Program-made: the position numbers and the translations under genes | The notes under the pieces: generated by a model | Told to the model about the DNA's origin: nothing | The model's database searches: none | The model's input: the letters and a program-made list of their open reading frames with translations, nothing else | Source: Mastigamoeba balamuthi | Taxonomy: Eukaryota; Evosea; Mastigamoebida; Mastigamoebidae | Direction: 5' to 3' | Assembly (NCBI GenBank): GCA_902651635.1 | Contig: CACRSC010000075.1 | Location: forward strand, 598,244 to 662,243 | Length of the DNA stretch: 64,000 nt | In this document: positions 11,536 to 22,252 of the stretch, piece after piece | How positions within the stretch are numbered: position 1 is the stretch's first letter | Layout of the letters: the number at the start of each line of letters is the position of its first letter

Positions 11536-11991
11536 TGTCTGGCGCGTGTGGCGTGTTGGCTCTGGTGTAGTTGGGCGGAGGGGTTTTGACAAACTGCCCA
11601 GCAGTACTTCACGCGTGTTCAACTCCCACCGAGTTACTTTTATCCGAATGCGGAGCACAAACAAAACTCTCTGCAGAGCACAGCGAATGTAACTGTGCGG
11701 GTGCCCCGAGACGCGCAGGTGTGTCGACGAAGAAAGAGGCGATGGGAGAGAAGAGGGGAGCGTCCCAATTCGAAAACGCCCTCAGGACAACGAGGTATGT
11801 GAGCCGGAGAGAAGCGAGCAATGCGATAGAGAGGCCAAATGGCGTTGCCTGGCGGTTTGAGTGACCGTAATAGCAGGCGAAGGAGAGGGGCAAAGTTGTT
11901 GAAGGCACACTCACCAAGTACAACATTCTTTCTTGAAGCAAAGGCAACAAACTCATCGCAGCTGGTAGGTCTGCCAATGCAGGAAAAGGGC
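11536..11991. other. Intergenic region between receptor genes C and D
   Basis: About 455 bp holding the promoter of C and the 3' flank of D. No exon or RNA gene is recognised, and the A/B upstream block is not present here. Confidence 0.55.
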
Positions 11992-14900
11992 TCATTCCCT
12001 GCTGGGAGGAGAGGCTGCGAGCTGAGAGAGCTCCTTCTCCGGCTGCTGGGGCACCTGCATCGCGACCGAGTCCACCTTGACGGCCATAAACGACGCCATC
12101 GACGCAGAGACGTCGTCGCTCGAGTCTTCCGCCCTGGCCGCGTTCTTGCACGAGCTGTGGCCAGAGTGCTGCGACATCAGCCCCGCAGCGTTGGCGCTCC
12201 CGACCGACTGGATCAGGTCCTGCGGTATTTCGAAGTCTCCGAGAGACTGGGGGGCGTGCGTGTTAGTAGTGCTTCGACATCAAAATTGGCGATGCAGAGC
12301 CCACAGAAAACGTCGAGAGCCAGCTGCGCAGGATCTGGAAGATGGAAGGGCGCCTCTCTGGCCGGGTGTCCCAGCACTTCTCCATGAGGTCGGCGACCTC
12401 GGGGGACGCGTTGGGGGGAATCTCCGGGGGCCCCAACTGCACAGACAGCTCCACGGGACCGTTGCCGAGAGACATCGATGTGCCCAGCCGGGGAGACGCG
12501 GGCGCAGGGCAGGGCGTGTGCACAGATGAGGTCTGGCTCTCCGAGGCTGTGCACGAGGCCGCGGACTGCGTCATCTCAACGGGAGCGATGAGCTCCCAGA
12601 GGACGATGCCGAAGGCGTAGACGTCGGTCGCTGGTGTCAGGAGCATGCCAGCGATGACCTCTGGCGGCTGCCACGCTGCCCTCTTCAGTGTCCTGCTGCT
12701 GCCCGACGACGAGAAGGCACCCTTCTTGCTGCTGTACCAGAAGTCCGACACCTTCACTGTCCCCTTGCCGTCCATCTGCGGGCCGATAAGAAATGAAGAA
12801 GTGTGTGGCATTGCTTACGAGGAGGTTGTGCGTGCAGATGCTGCCGTGGACGATGGGCGGCTTGCACGAGTGCAGGTACGCAATCCCCTTGACAACGTCC
12901 TGTTCGGTTCGAAGTTAGGCTACAGCGTGGTGCTGACAATACAGCGCACGAAAGCCATGGCGACGAGCGTGTACACCCCAGAGTAGCGCTTCTCCTTGGC
13001 GAGGTAGTCGGCCAGAGTGCCGCCCTCCATGTACTCAGTGACGACGAGGATGTCGGAGCGGGTCTCGCAGTAGCCCATGAGCATGAGGAGGTTGGGGTGG
13101 TGGTGCTTGTGCAGCAGCAGCACCTCCTCCTTGATCAGCCGCTGGTCCTCCTTGGGCGTCGCCTCTTTGTCGATCACCCGCACCGCCACTGTCGTCCCGT
13201 GCCAGTCGGCCATGTACATCGCCCCGAAGCGACCCTTGCCCAGGCAGGTGCCCAGCTCGATCTCGCCCTTGCGGATGTTGAAGAACTCCACAGTCCTCCT
13301 CTGCAGGAGGCGCAGTGCTTTGAGTGCCCGGAGGCTCAGCAGTCTTTACTTACCGCTCTCCACACGACGACCGACAGGGCAGTGAGCACGAGGACTGTAC
13401 AGCCGCCGAGGCCAATGACGAGGCCCAACACGAGGTCCGTGTCGCTCGACTGAGGGCTAGCGGGCTCGAACCACCAGCCGCAGTTGCCCGCCTTGTCGTG
13501 GAAGACGTGCTTCTTGAGGAGGTCGCCCTGGAGCACGTAGACTGTGTTGGAGCCCTGGTTGCAGCTGTCGACCGAGCCGCTGCCCCTGTCGTTGAAGGGC
13601 CCGAACTGGACGCCCCCGATGGAGAACGAGCTCCGCTTGTAGACGGCGTCGACAATTTCTGTGGACGTCAGGACCTTGTCGACGTCGCCCTGCTTGGCGA
13701 CGTCGACGACCTGCGAGAGGAACTGGCCGGCCAGGAAGCCCATGAACGACAGCGACCCGCTCGCGCCGTCCGACGAGACCCACGTGGCGTACTCTGTGCG
13801 CAGCGGCGACGTCGAGGCGAAGTGGCTCTCGGGAGGGAACACGCTGAGCGTGTGCGTGACGCTCCTCGCCGTCGAGTTGGGGTCGAAGACGCTGTGCACC
13901 TGCTCCACCTGCGAGTTGAGCAGCCGCATCGTGGCCGAGTGCGGGACGCTGTTGCCGTCCAGCTTGCCCCCGAGTACCAGGAACGCGTCGTACTGGCCCT
14001 CGTGGTCGCGAATGAAGCTCGCGGCGTCCTCGGTGAACTCCCCCCTCTTTGTAATGTTCTGATCGGGCAGTCCGTCAGAAGCGAGGGTGTCTGGACGAGA
14101 CGCTGCCGGGCACCGGGTGGTGTTTGAGGGCCTCTGTGAGGCCGTCGACGCATTCGCTTGTGTAGGCGCTCTCGTCGTTCCTTATCACGGCAATGCTCCG
14201 TTTGCTCTGGCTCTCGAAGAACTTGAGGGCGACCATCATCTCGTCGTAGGCCGAGGCGAACAGGTTAACGATCCCCCTGCCCCAGTCCCACGCAGCGTTG
14301 TGAGGCTGGCACGGGCAGGTGGACGGCGCAGGGCCTTGGGTGGCGAGAGAGCGGAACCTCGTGAAGGGCACGACGAGGCCCGGGTGCACGGGCATCGGGG
14401 CGATCGTGGCGAAGCTCCTGAGCCACTGCGCATCGCGCGCACTCTGCAGCTCAGGGGTGACGACGGCGACGACCTTACCGTCGACGAGGTCCGAGGCGGC
14501 TCCTTTGATGTCCTTGGCGAGCCTGGACCTGAGCACCATGCTGCTGGCCCCCTTGGAGTTGTGGGCGTTGACCGCCCCGAACAGCCCCGCCCGCGTGGTC
14601 AGCTCCACGCCGTTGCTGACGTCGTCGAACGAGCCCACCACAGTGACGGAGCCGCGGGCGGTCCACTCGGGCGCAGAGCATCCGGCGAACTTAAGCGTCG
14701 CGCCCGTCAGCGGCGTCTGTGTGTCGTTCACGGGGTCCCAGACCGTCAGGAAGACCTCGTGGACGCCCTGGTTGCACGCGTCCGCCGCGCTCTGTGCTGC
14801 AGTGCCGCCCGTGGAGCCCCGGCCGTCGCCGTAGGGCCCCAGCGTCACGCCCAGCACGTTGAACGTGCGCACGTCCTCGAAGACGGCGGACAGGAACGCC

Positions 14901-16448
14901 TGGCGCGTCAGGGGCAGCCCGCTGTGCGCGATGGCCTTCTGGGCGACCTCGTAGATGAACCAGCCCGTCAGGTACCCCTCGAGCGCCGCGTGCGACTTGG
15001 CCCGCGTGCCCGCGTCGCGGAACCTGCGCAGCAGCGGCGTCGACTGCCAGGGCGTCGCGGCCGAGGCGTTGGGGAACGGCATGTTCTGCGTGAAGAACAT
15101 CTGCACTCGGTTGCGGGCCAGCAGCGCCTTGACCGCGGGGCTCAGGCGCACCGCGAGGTCCTCGGGCGAGACCCACGAGACGAAGAAGACCTTGAGGCCC
15201 GTGCTGCTCCTGCTGGCCGCCAGCTGCCGCACGAACTGCGCCGTCGTGTTGGGCGTCGTGGCCACGATGAGCACCTGCGGCGGCCTACGCGGGTCCTCGA
15301 AGAGCTTCTCGATGCCCCTCTTGATGTCGCTGTCCGTGTGGTTCCTGCAGGCGAGCGGAGGCCGTCGAGGGGTGTGAGAACCACTGGAAGCGGGGCCTCT
15401 GCTCTCTGCTCTGCTCTGCCCTCTGCGGCAGTGGTCGCGGGGGCGCAGCGCACTCCCTGTCGATGGTCGCGTAGGAGGCGAGGCCCGAGGCCCCCGTGAG
15501 GGTCCTGATGGAGCTGTTGACGTAGTCGATGACCCACGTGTCGAAGTCCATGTCGTGCGTGACGAGGGCCACGCGCTGCAGGACGTCCCAGTCGTGCGAG
15601 ATCACCGAGAGCACCGCGTCGAGCTCGACGACCCCCGACGCCCGCACGTTCACCACGAACGGCAGCTCTCCCTTGCTCCCTGGCGACCCCAGGGGGGGTG
15701 GCACCCCGTGAGACCCCGCCGGGCGCTAGCGCGTGGCCTTTTGACCGCGTTGCTTCCGGAACATCAACGAGGGGCGTTTGCGTTTCTGGCGTTTCTGCTC
15801 CTGGGATGCGGAAACGTCCCAGAAAGCACTGCGGGATGGGCGAGGGGCGCACCGGAGCTGTCGTAGGCTGCTGTCAGGTTGGCGACGTCGCGCAGGTCCT
15901 TGCAGGCCGAGAGGGTGCCGACGAGGGGCACGCCGGCAGCCCGGAGCAGCCCCAGCAGGCGGGGCTCCGTGTCGCTGGTGCCCGTCGTCGTCGCGACGAG
16001 GAACGCGCTCTCGTTCGCCACCAGCCGCTCCACGTTGCGTATCAGGTCCGCCTGCGTGGGCGCAGCGACAGGGCGGGTCAGCAGAGGCCTCGGGAGCGAC
16101 GGAGGGCCGATCGGGACGAGTGCTGTGCGACGTGCACACGCGTGCAGGAAACCATACAGTTGCGCTGGGGGGGGTGAGAGGGAAAGGGGGGCTGGGGCTG
16201 GGGCTGACCTCTGTGACGTGGTCGAGCCTCCTGGGCACCAGCGGCAGCGTCGTCAGCCGCGCTGCCTCTTCGATGGCTGCCACGAGGCCCTCGGCTGCGC
16301 TCTGCTCGATCTGCGAGTCGCCCGCAGAGACCCCGACGACCACGACGGGCTGCTGCGTGCTGCTGCTGTTCACCGGTGTGCCCTCGGGCACAGCTGCAGC
16401 GCAGGCGCAGAGGAGGGCCAGCAGGACGTGCTGTGCGGTGCAGAGCAT
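11992..16448 (-). CDS. Receptor pseudokinase D: two PBP1 domains, TM, degenerate TKL kinase
   Basis: A complete member of the receptor family, about 1,250 residues. The ATG at 16448 starts a signal peptide (HVLLALLCACAAAVP). Domain 1 contains VVVVGVSAGDSQIEQ, ATTTGTSDTE, VPLVGTLSACK, PFVVNVRASGVVE, ALEGYLTGWFIYE and LGPYGDG. Domain 2 begins VTVVGSFDD and ends FGPFNDRG...CNQGSNTVY. The membrane helix is at about 13440-13360 (LVLGLVIGLGGCTVL). The kinase domain (13280-12310) has GKGRFGAMY, VAVRVIDK, IVHGSICTHNLLV and VSDFWYSSKKG, so the beta-3 Lys, catalytic Asp and DFG Gly are all replaced. The tail (about 12240-11992) has IPQDLIQSVGSANAAG and AMQVPQ. This is the most distal gene of the array. 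The neighbour upstream is unrelated. Confidence 0.88.
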
Positions 16449-16806
16449 TTTTCCTGCCGTTATGGAAGGCGTCTGCGGCAGAGGGGTGCAGTGCCGTGTG
16501 TGGCCTCCTTGGCGGTGTGTGTTCTCTGGCGGTTTGGGATAAATCGGAAGCTCTGCAGGTGCGGCTGGTCAAATGCGTCGGGCTGATTTAGGCCGCTACG
16601 CAATGCGCTTCTGCCCCGGGTCGGGTACGGCCTCGCACGCCCATCCGATATCGGGCCTGCGGTTGTTATCTCTCAGGCCGGCCTGTAATTCCCTGTTATT
16701 GTCTGTCCTACCCGGGGGGCCGTGCTGTTCTGTGATTTAAAGTGATTGACGTCAACACAGTGTTTCATATTCGTGATTTAAAAGCAGTGAAGGCTTCTGT
16801 GGGTCC
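16449..16806. other. Intergenic region between receptor D and the exchanger gene
   Basis: About 360 bp. It is the presumed promoter of gene D and 3' flank of the exchanger, both on the minus strand. No feature is recognised. Confidence 0.5.
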
Positions 16807-19257
16807 TCAGAAGACCCTCAGAGCCTCGAGGATCTGGTAAACCAAGAATACGAAGTAGAAGATGATGAAGACAATCCCCAGGGTTTTGGCCACCCTACTG
16901 GGCGTGAGTTCTCGGCGCAGAAACGGGCTGCTGTACCTGAGCCTCTTGAATAGCAGGACAACAACGAAGACGAGCAGGGCAACGATCATGATGATGATCG
17001 AAACAACGATGTTACGGGATCCGATAGAATAAGCTCTGGCGGAAGTTGTGAGTCCTATGTGGAATTGTGCAGACTTACTTTCCAGGGTGAATAATGCAGG
17101 TGTAGATGAACAGCGGTAGGCCCAGGCAGATGAAGATGTTATAAATGTTGGAGCCAAATGCATTGGCCACTGCCATGTCTCCCAGGCCCTGGATGTGCTG
17201 AGATTTTTGTGGGTTGGTTGGCTTCATACTTGCTTTGCAGAAGTCATACTGGCGAACATGTTCGGAAGCGATGTCCCTGCTGCTCCAACAGTCAGTCCTA
17301 CTATCTCCAGTGGGATCCCAAGAACGCATGACATCCTATCTGCGCAGTACACCATCCCCTGTTGCCCCCCGTGTGAATACCGGGGACCCTGTGGGCAGTG
17401 AGATTACTGACATAGGCTATGCCAGCAAGCCACGCCAATGACAGGATGAATGCCGGGATGAACATCTTGGAGAACTTGGGCCTCCTCACGTCCGGTATGG
17501 TGATGGTGAAGAGGAGCCTGAACGGGAAGGAGAGCACGTATATCGCCTGCAGGCTGTGCGATGAATAACGTCTTTCGTACTCTGATTGCGTGCCTGCTTG
17601 ATTATGGAGGACCGTGGCCAGGCCAAAATGGACCTGAATGGCTCCCTTGGTGGCGCCATCTTGGACTTTCTGATGAGCTCCTTCCTGTTGTTTCCGCTGG
17701 TGTCAGAATCCCCAAAAAGCCCATGCGGTACCCGGAGTCTGACTCGTAGAAAAGGACCGTCGATGTGAGCTTGGAGATCCACTGGTCTCGGGTCGCCTGG
17801 TCGGGAGCCCGGAGGACGTACTGGCGCTGGGGCGTCTTGATGCTGAACTCGCAGTCCCCCGGCAGCGCCTCCACGACGCCTCTGGCAATGTCGATCACGT
17901 GCGCATCCTGCGACCGTTTCAGCAATTGTACCCCAAGGGGGGGGAAGGGGGAAAGTGCTACCTGCTTGGGCTTCAGGGGGTTCTTGCAATAGAAGAACTG
18001 GTGCTCCTGGAGGACGAACCACCTCTTGGCCCACTTGCGGCTCGAGATGCGCACCTTGGAGTAGAAGCGCGACATCTTGTAGAGCGACCCGTGGAAGATG
18101 ACTCTGTTGTACTCGAACCCCGGCGTCGATATGATGGCCCCTGCAGCCCCCGGGCCAGTCGGAGCAGCTCTGTCAGTGGCTGAGCCCAGGGCGGAGGAGA
18201 GCACTGACTGTCTGAGGCGTTGCCCGAGTCCGACTGCACGCCGGCCACTGTGTGCCCCGTGGGGTTGGGCTCCGAGTCCGACGACGTTGTCGCCACCGGC
18301 AGAGGCGCTGCCGCTGCCGCTGGTGCTGCCGGCGCTGGCGCAGGCGACGTTGCGTGCGCAGCAGCGTCGCTGTGGACGATGACGGAGCAGAGCGAGGCCT
18401 TGCTCTCGGCCTCGGAGACGTCCGAGGCCGAGGGCCCCGAGTACTTGTCCATCGGCAGCTGCACGCTGATGGGCTGCATGCGGGGCTCCTTCTCCCTGTT
18501 GTCCCAGCGGAGCAGCCTCATGATGCGCCACCAGTAGACGGTGGCCAGCACGTAGACGACCTGACCGAGCAGCAGGATGACCGCGGCCCACCAGGCGATC
18601 TGCCCGCGCCAGATCACCAGCAGCAGGAAGATCACCAGCGACGCCCCGTAGAACGTGCCGTCGCGCAGCAGCAGCCGCCCGTCGATGACGAGCACCTCGC
18701 CCCCGAGCGTCGACAGCGCCGTGGCCCCGATGATGACGAGCATGTTGAAGATCTCCGACCCCACGACTGCGGAGGGCCGACCGTCTCAGTCCTCCGGAGA
18801 ACTCGAGAAAAAGGCCGCAGAGGGAAGGGGGCGCCGCACCGGTGCCCATGCCGGTGGGCGAGTTCAGGACCAGAGTGCCTGCAGTGGCCCCGAGCCCGCG
18901 GGGGGGCGTGCGTGTGCAGTCAGAAGAAGCGAACATTCCTCGGCCTTTCGCGGACGGACCGATGATCGACGAGAAAAGCTCCGGGGCCTCGCCGCCAGCG
19001 GCCATCAGCGTGGCGCCTGCGGACCGGAGGCGTCAGCCAGAGCCAGGAGGGGGGTGCCCGGAGGGACCTGCGAGCTCGTCGGACATGTGGAAGGCCTCGC
19101 ACATGGCGTTGAGCGAGGGCACGAAGTACTCGTCGCAGATGATGGAGAAGAGGAGGAACGAGTAGAGCACGACGCCCAGGTAGATCACCCACCCGCCGCC
19201 CCTGTCGAACCCCGTCAGGTTCCTGCAGTCGAACGACACCTCCCCCTCGGACGACAT
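16807..19257 (-). CDS. NCKX-type Na+/Ca2+(-K+) exchanger with a PH domain in its cytosolic loop
   Basis: A membrane cation/Ca2+ antiporter of the CaCA superfamily. The ATG at 19257 precedes the first helices (GWVIYLGVVLYSFLLFSII). Alpha-1 is split by introns: MAAGGEAPELFSSIIG (about 19005-18960), then TLVLNSPTGMGT, then VVGSEIFNMLVIIG. Helices follow to about 18510. The cytosolic loop holds an Ala/Pro-rich stretch and a PH domain (about 18110-17770: FHGSLYKMSRFY, KRWFVLQEHQFFYC, EFSIKTPQRQYVL, RDQWISKL). Alpha-2 reads LTVGAAGTSLPNMFAS and GLGDMAVANAFGSNIYNI. The two positions that are usually Asp in NCKX alpha-2 (GTSIPD, SNIFD) are Asn here, while the alpha-1 Glu (APELF) is kept, so altered ion selectivity or K+ independence is possible. 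C-terminal helices end at 16807. The exact exon join after the PH domain (near 17750-17690) is uncertain. Confidence 0.85.
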
Positions 19258-19428
19258 GGCGCCCTCGGTGCTCCGCTGCTTTCTCGCCCGCGAGAGATGC
19301 CGGAAATTTGAATCTGCAGCGGTTCTTTTCGCTTGTGCCCGGAAGAAGCGATGGCGAAAAGGGCGAATCCGACGACGCGAAAAGTGGACCAGAAGTGCAC
19401 CAGGGTTATCTCACCGGTGGGGGGGCTC

Positions 19429-20280
19429 TCAGAGCAGCGCCACGGAGGGTGCAGCGAGGGGGGAGGGCTTGGCAGCGGGGACCCAGCGGGGCGTTGCCGG
19501 GGCCGTCGGGGGCAGTGCGGGCCCCGCGAGCTCTGGGCGGCTGCCGTAGTGCCTCTTGAGACGCTCGGCCCTGTACAGCACCTCTGCGTTGGTCCTGGCC
19601 TCGCCCGCGCTCCTCGCCTGTGGCAGTTGGGCCTCGTGAGTGGACTTGTTTGTTACGTTGTTCGGTTTTTTGACAATTTTGTGGTTTTTTTCATAAGCCA
19701 CAACAAACCCACACAGAGCCCGCACTGAAGAGAGAGGGCCGAGTGTTCTGCTGCGGGCTGCGTTGTGGGGTGTGCGCACGTGCAGAAGGCACGCGATCTC
19801 CAGCAGAGAGTCCTTGCGCCCCGTGAGCTGCGTCAGCTTCGCCAGAGGTCCCTGCGTACCTGTCTGCATACTCTGCGAGCGCAGCACTCGCCCCGCCTGC
19901 GCCTGTGCTTATTGGTGGCCCCCTGTGCGAAACAGGGCAACGCAGCACTAGATCTGGATCCTCAGCAAACATTTCCTTGGAGATTCGCACCCAAAGAGGA
20001 GCCCTTTTAGGATGACAGGCCCTCTCTTGTTGTCCAGCACCTGATCTAGTGCTCCGTGGTGGGTCGCGAGGTTGCACAGGTGAGTGTGGACTCCCACACG
20101 CTCGATGAGCAGCTCATCTCAGCGCGTAGGGAACATACGATTCCGCATACAAGTATCACTTGATTGTCGCAGAAAGGGTGGTAGCGGGCGTCCTCATCAT
20201 AAAAGCCGGAGTGGTGTAGGGTCCCGTCGGCGTCGCTCGCCAAGGTCAGCGTCGCTGCGGTAGACAGGCCCGCTGGTGCA
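19429..20280 (-). CDS. Possible small multi-exon gene, unrecognised
   Basis: Weakly supported. The last two exons look plausible: one encoding KLTQLTGRKDSLLEIACLL (about 19850-19786), then a GT-AG intron to an exon (19625-19429) encoding AEVLYRAERLKRHYG and an Ala/Pro-rich end. Upstream, an in-phase candidate exon at about 20110-19990 reads LLIERVGVHTHLCNL and GPVILKGLLFG, and another at about 20280-20160 reads SGFYDEDARYHPFCDNQ. The helical stretches suggest a small coiled-coil or scaffold protein, but no family is recognised and the start is not identified. It would be divergent from the phosphoesterase gene at 20344 and share its promoter region. Confidence 0.3.
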
Positions 20281-20307
20281 GCCGCACGGGGGCTCAGATA
20301 TCCCGCC

Positions 20308-20326
20308 GAGATATTTCGAGATATTT
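20308..20326 (+). promoter_or_regulatory. GATATTT direct repeat upstream of the phosphoesterase gene
   Basis: GAGATATTT occurs twice, separated by a single C, ending 17 nt before the ATG at 20344. Similar elements precede several other genes in this window (26446, 34172, 50767), which suggests a promoter or initiator element. Confidence 0.45.
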
Positions 20327-20343
20327 GTGTTCCCCTCTCGCCG

Positions 20344-21540
20344 ATGATTCTGCGTGCGCGCAAAGCGGCGGCCGGGGCAGAGCGCGCGCCGCCGGCCCCG
20401 TCGCCGTGCCCTCGCGCACCCCCCGGGCGCCAGGGACGCCCCCTGTGGCCGTGCGGCGCGTGGCTCCTCGTCCTGGCGCTGCTGTGCTGCGTGCCGCTCT
20501 GGTGCGCCCTCCACGCGGCCCTCGCCTGCTCCTGGCCGCCCCTGCGCGCCTCGCGGCCCTCTGCCGTCGCCCGCCTGGCCCTTGTGGCCGACCCGCACGC
20601 GGCGTCGCCCCTCTGGCCCGGCCGGCGCGAGCGCTGGGGCGCAGTGGCCGTCGCCCTCGACGCCCTCTACGTGCGCCTCGTCTGCTGGTCCGCCGGCTGG
20701 CCCCTGCGCCCCGACGCCGCGCTGGTGCTCGGCGACCTGGTCGCCAGCGAGTGGATGCCCCGGGCGGCCTTCGAGGAGGCGGCGGCGGGGCTGGCGGCGG
20801 CCGTGCGGCTGCTGGCGCCCCGGGCGCTCTGGTGCCCCGGGAACCACGACGTCGGCTACAGCGCCACCGCAGACGACGCCCGGGCCGACAGGTGGCGCAG
20901 CGCCTTCGGGCCCCTCGACCACGAGGCGACCCTCGCGCGCACGGGGCACCGCGTCGTCGTCGTCGACGCGCCGGCGCTCGACGGGCCCGAGGGGTGGGGG
21001 CCGCGCGAGGCCGCGTGGGCCGCTGTCGAGGCCGCGGGGGCCCGGGGCCCTGGGGCGCTGCTGGCGACGCACATACCGCTCGGGCCGGGCTCGGCGCGCC
21101 GCCAGAGGTGGCCGGGGGGCCCGCCGTGCGACCGGGAGGCGCTCGTCCCCGGGTGGGCCCCCGGGAGCGTCCGCGAGCAGACGCACCTGAGCGCCAACGC
21201 CACCGCGAGGCTCGTCGCTGCGCTGCGCCCGTCGCTCGTCGTCAGCGGACACGAGCACGACGGCTGCCTGGCGATGCACCGAGGCCTGGGCGACGCGGGG
21301 CAGCCGCTGGCCGAGCTGACGGTGCGCTCGGTGCAGGGCGACTGGGGCGGCAACGTCGGGCTGCTCTCGCTGGGCGAGCGCGGCGAGTGGGCCGCGTCCG
21401 ACTGCGCCCTGGGGCTCCGCATGCGCGACCTCGTCGCTGCGGCCATCGCCACCGCCGTCTGGGTGCTCGCGGCGGGCCCGCTGGCCCTGCTGCTGACGCT
21501 GCGCTGCTGCGCGCGGGGCCCCAAGGTCGCCGTGGCCTGA
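20344..21540 (+). CDS. Membrane metallophosphoesterase, PGAP5/Cdc1/Ted1-like
   Basis: An intronless gene for a 398-residue protein. Its plan is a short basic N-terminus, a membrane helix (WLLVLALLCCVPLWCAL, residues about 41-57), a calcineurin-type phosphoesterase domain and a second membrane helix near the C-terminus (AIATAVWVLAAGPLALLL). Metal-binding motifs are all visible: ADPH (D-x-H), VLGDLV (GD), CPGNHDVG (GNHD), THIPLG (H) and SGHEHDGC (GHxH). Two terminal membrane anchors around this domain are typical of PGAP5 (MPPE1) and yeast Cdc1/Ted1, which remodel ethanolamine-phosphate on GPI anchors in the secretory pathway. A role in GPI-anchor processing is inferred. The ATG is the first in frame and follows a GATATTT element. 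Confidence 0.85.
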   Translation: MILRARKAAAGAERAPPAPSPCPRAPPGRQGRPLWPCGAWLLVLALLCCVPLWCALHAALACSWPPLRASRPSAVARLALVADPHAASPLWPGRRERWGAVAVALDALYVRLVCWSAGWPLRPDAALVLGDLVASEWMPRAAFEEAAAGLAAAVRLLAPRALWCPGNHDVGYSATADDARADRWRSAFGPLDHEATLARTGHRVVVVDAPALDGPEGWGPREAAWAAVEAAGARGPGALLATHIPLGPGSARRQRWPGGPPCDREALVPGWAPGSVREQTHLSANATARLVAALRPSLVVSGHEHDGCLAMHRGLGDAGQPLAELTVRSVQGDWGGNVGLLSLGERGEWAASDCALGLRMRDLVAAAIATAVWVLAAGPLALLLTLRCCARGPKVAVA

Positions 21541-22252
21541 GGGGCTCTGAGGCGCTCCCTCTGCGCGTGTACGCTAACTTGCAACGTCGGTCGTTTGACT
21601 TGGTTTCGTCCGTTCGGGGAGCTCGCTTGTGTGCCGCCATGCCCCTCCTGGTGGCTGCCCGCCCGAGTTCGCCCGCCACGCGGTGCTCAGCGCACTGCGT
21701 GCTGCGATATTTGATACGTAGGTCGTTTGATTTTTTGGATTTATGTCCGTTGGATGCTGTCTTGGGTTGTCGCTGGCAGTGAGTGGACCCGTGTCTGCAC
21801 GCGTGGGGTGGTGAGAGTGAGTGAATCGTGTGTATGATTGCTGGTTTGGTTTCAGTTGCTTTCTGGTTATCTATACTGCGTCCAGTGTGTCCAATCCACT
21901 GAACCGTTCGGGGTCCTGCAGGTTCTGAGGTGCAGCAAGTCTGTAAACAACGGCGGGTGTCCTAAACGTACCGGAGATTCATTGTGGAGTTTGAATATCT
22001 TCTCGCCGAGAGCCACGCGACTGCCACGGAATGGCTGCGTGTCCACCGGAGTGTATGTGGAACTTCGGGGGATGGGTGCACTGACGAGCAGGCACTGACA
22101 GTGCGCCTGAACTGCACCTGGTCCACCGTGAATCTAGATATTTCGCGTGGCGTGTACCTCCTCCCTCTCTCTCTCTTTTGTGCCCCTCGCGACACCTCTC
22201 GCACTCCCGGGCCTCCCGATTTAGCAACCCCACGCGCACACACAGCGGCGCC
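21541..22252. other. Intergenic region between phosphoesterase and PPP phosphatase
   Basis: About 710 bp without a credible exon. It includes an AGATATTTCGCG element at 22136-22147, about 105 nt upstream of the next ATG, and a CT-rich stretch after it. Confidence 0.5.
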
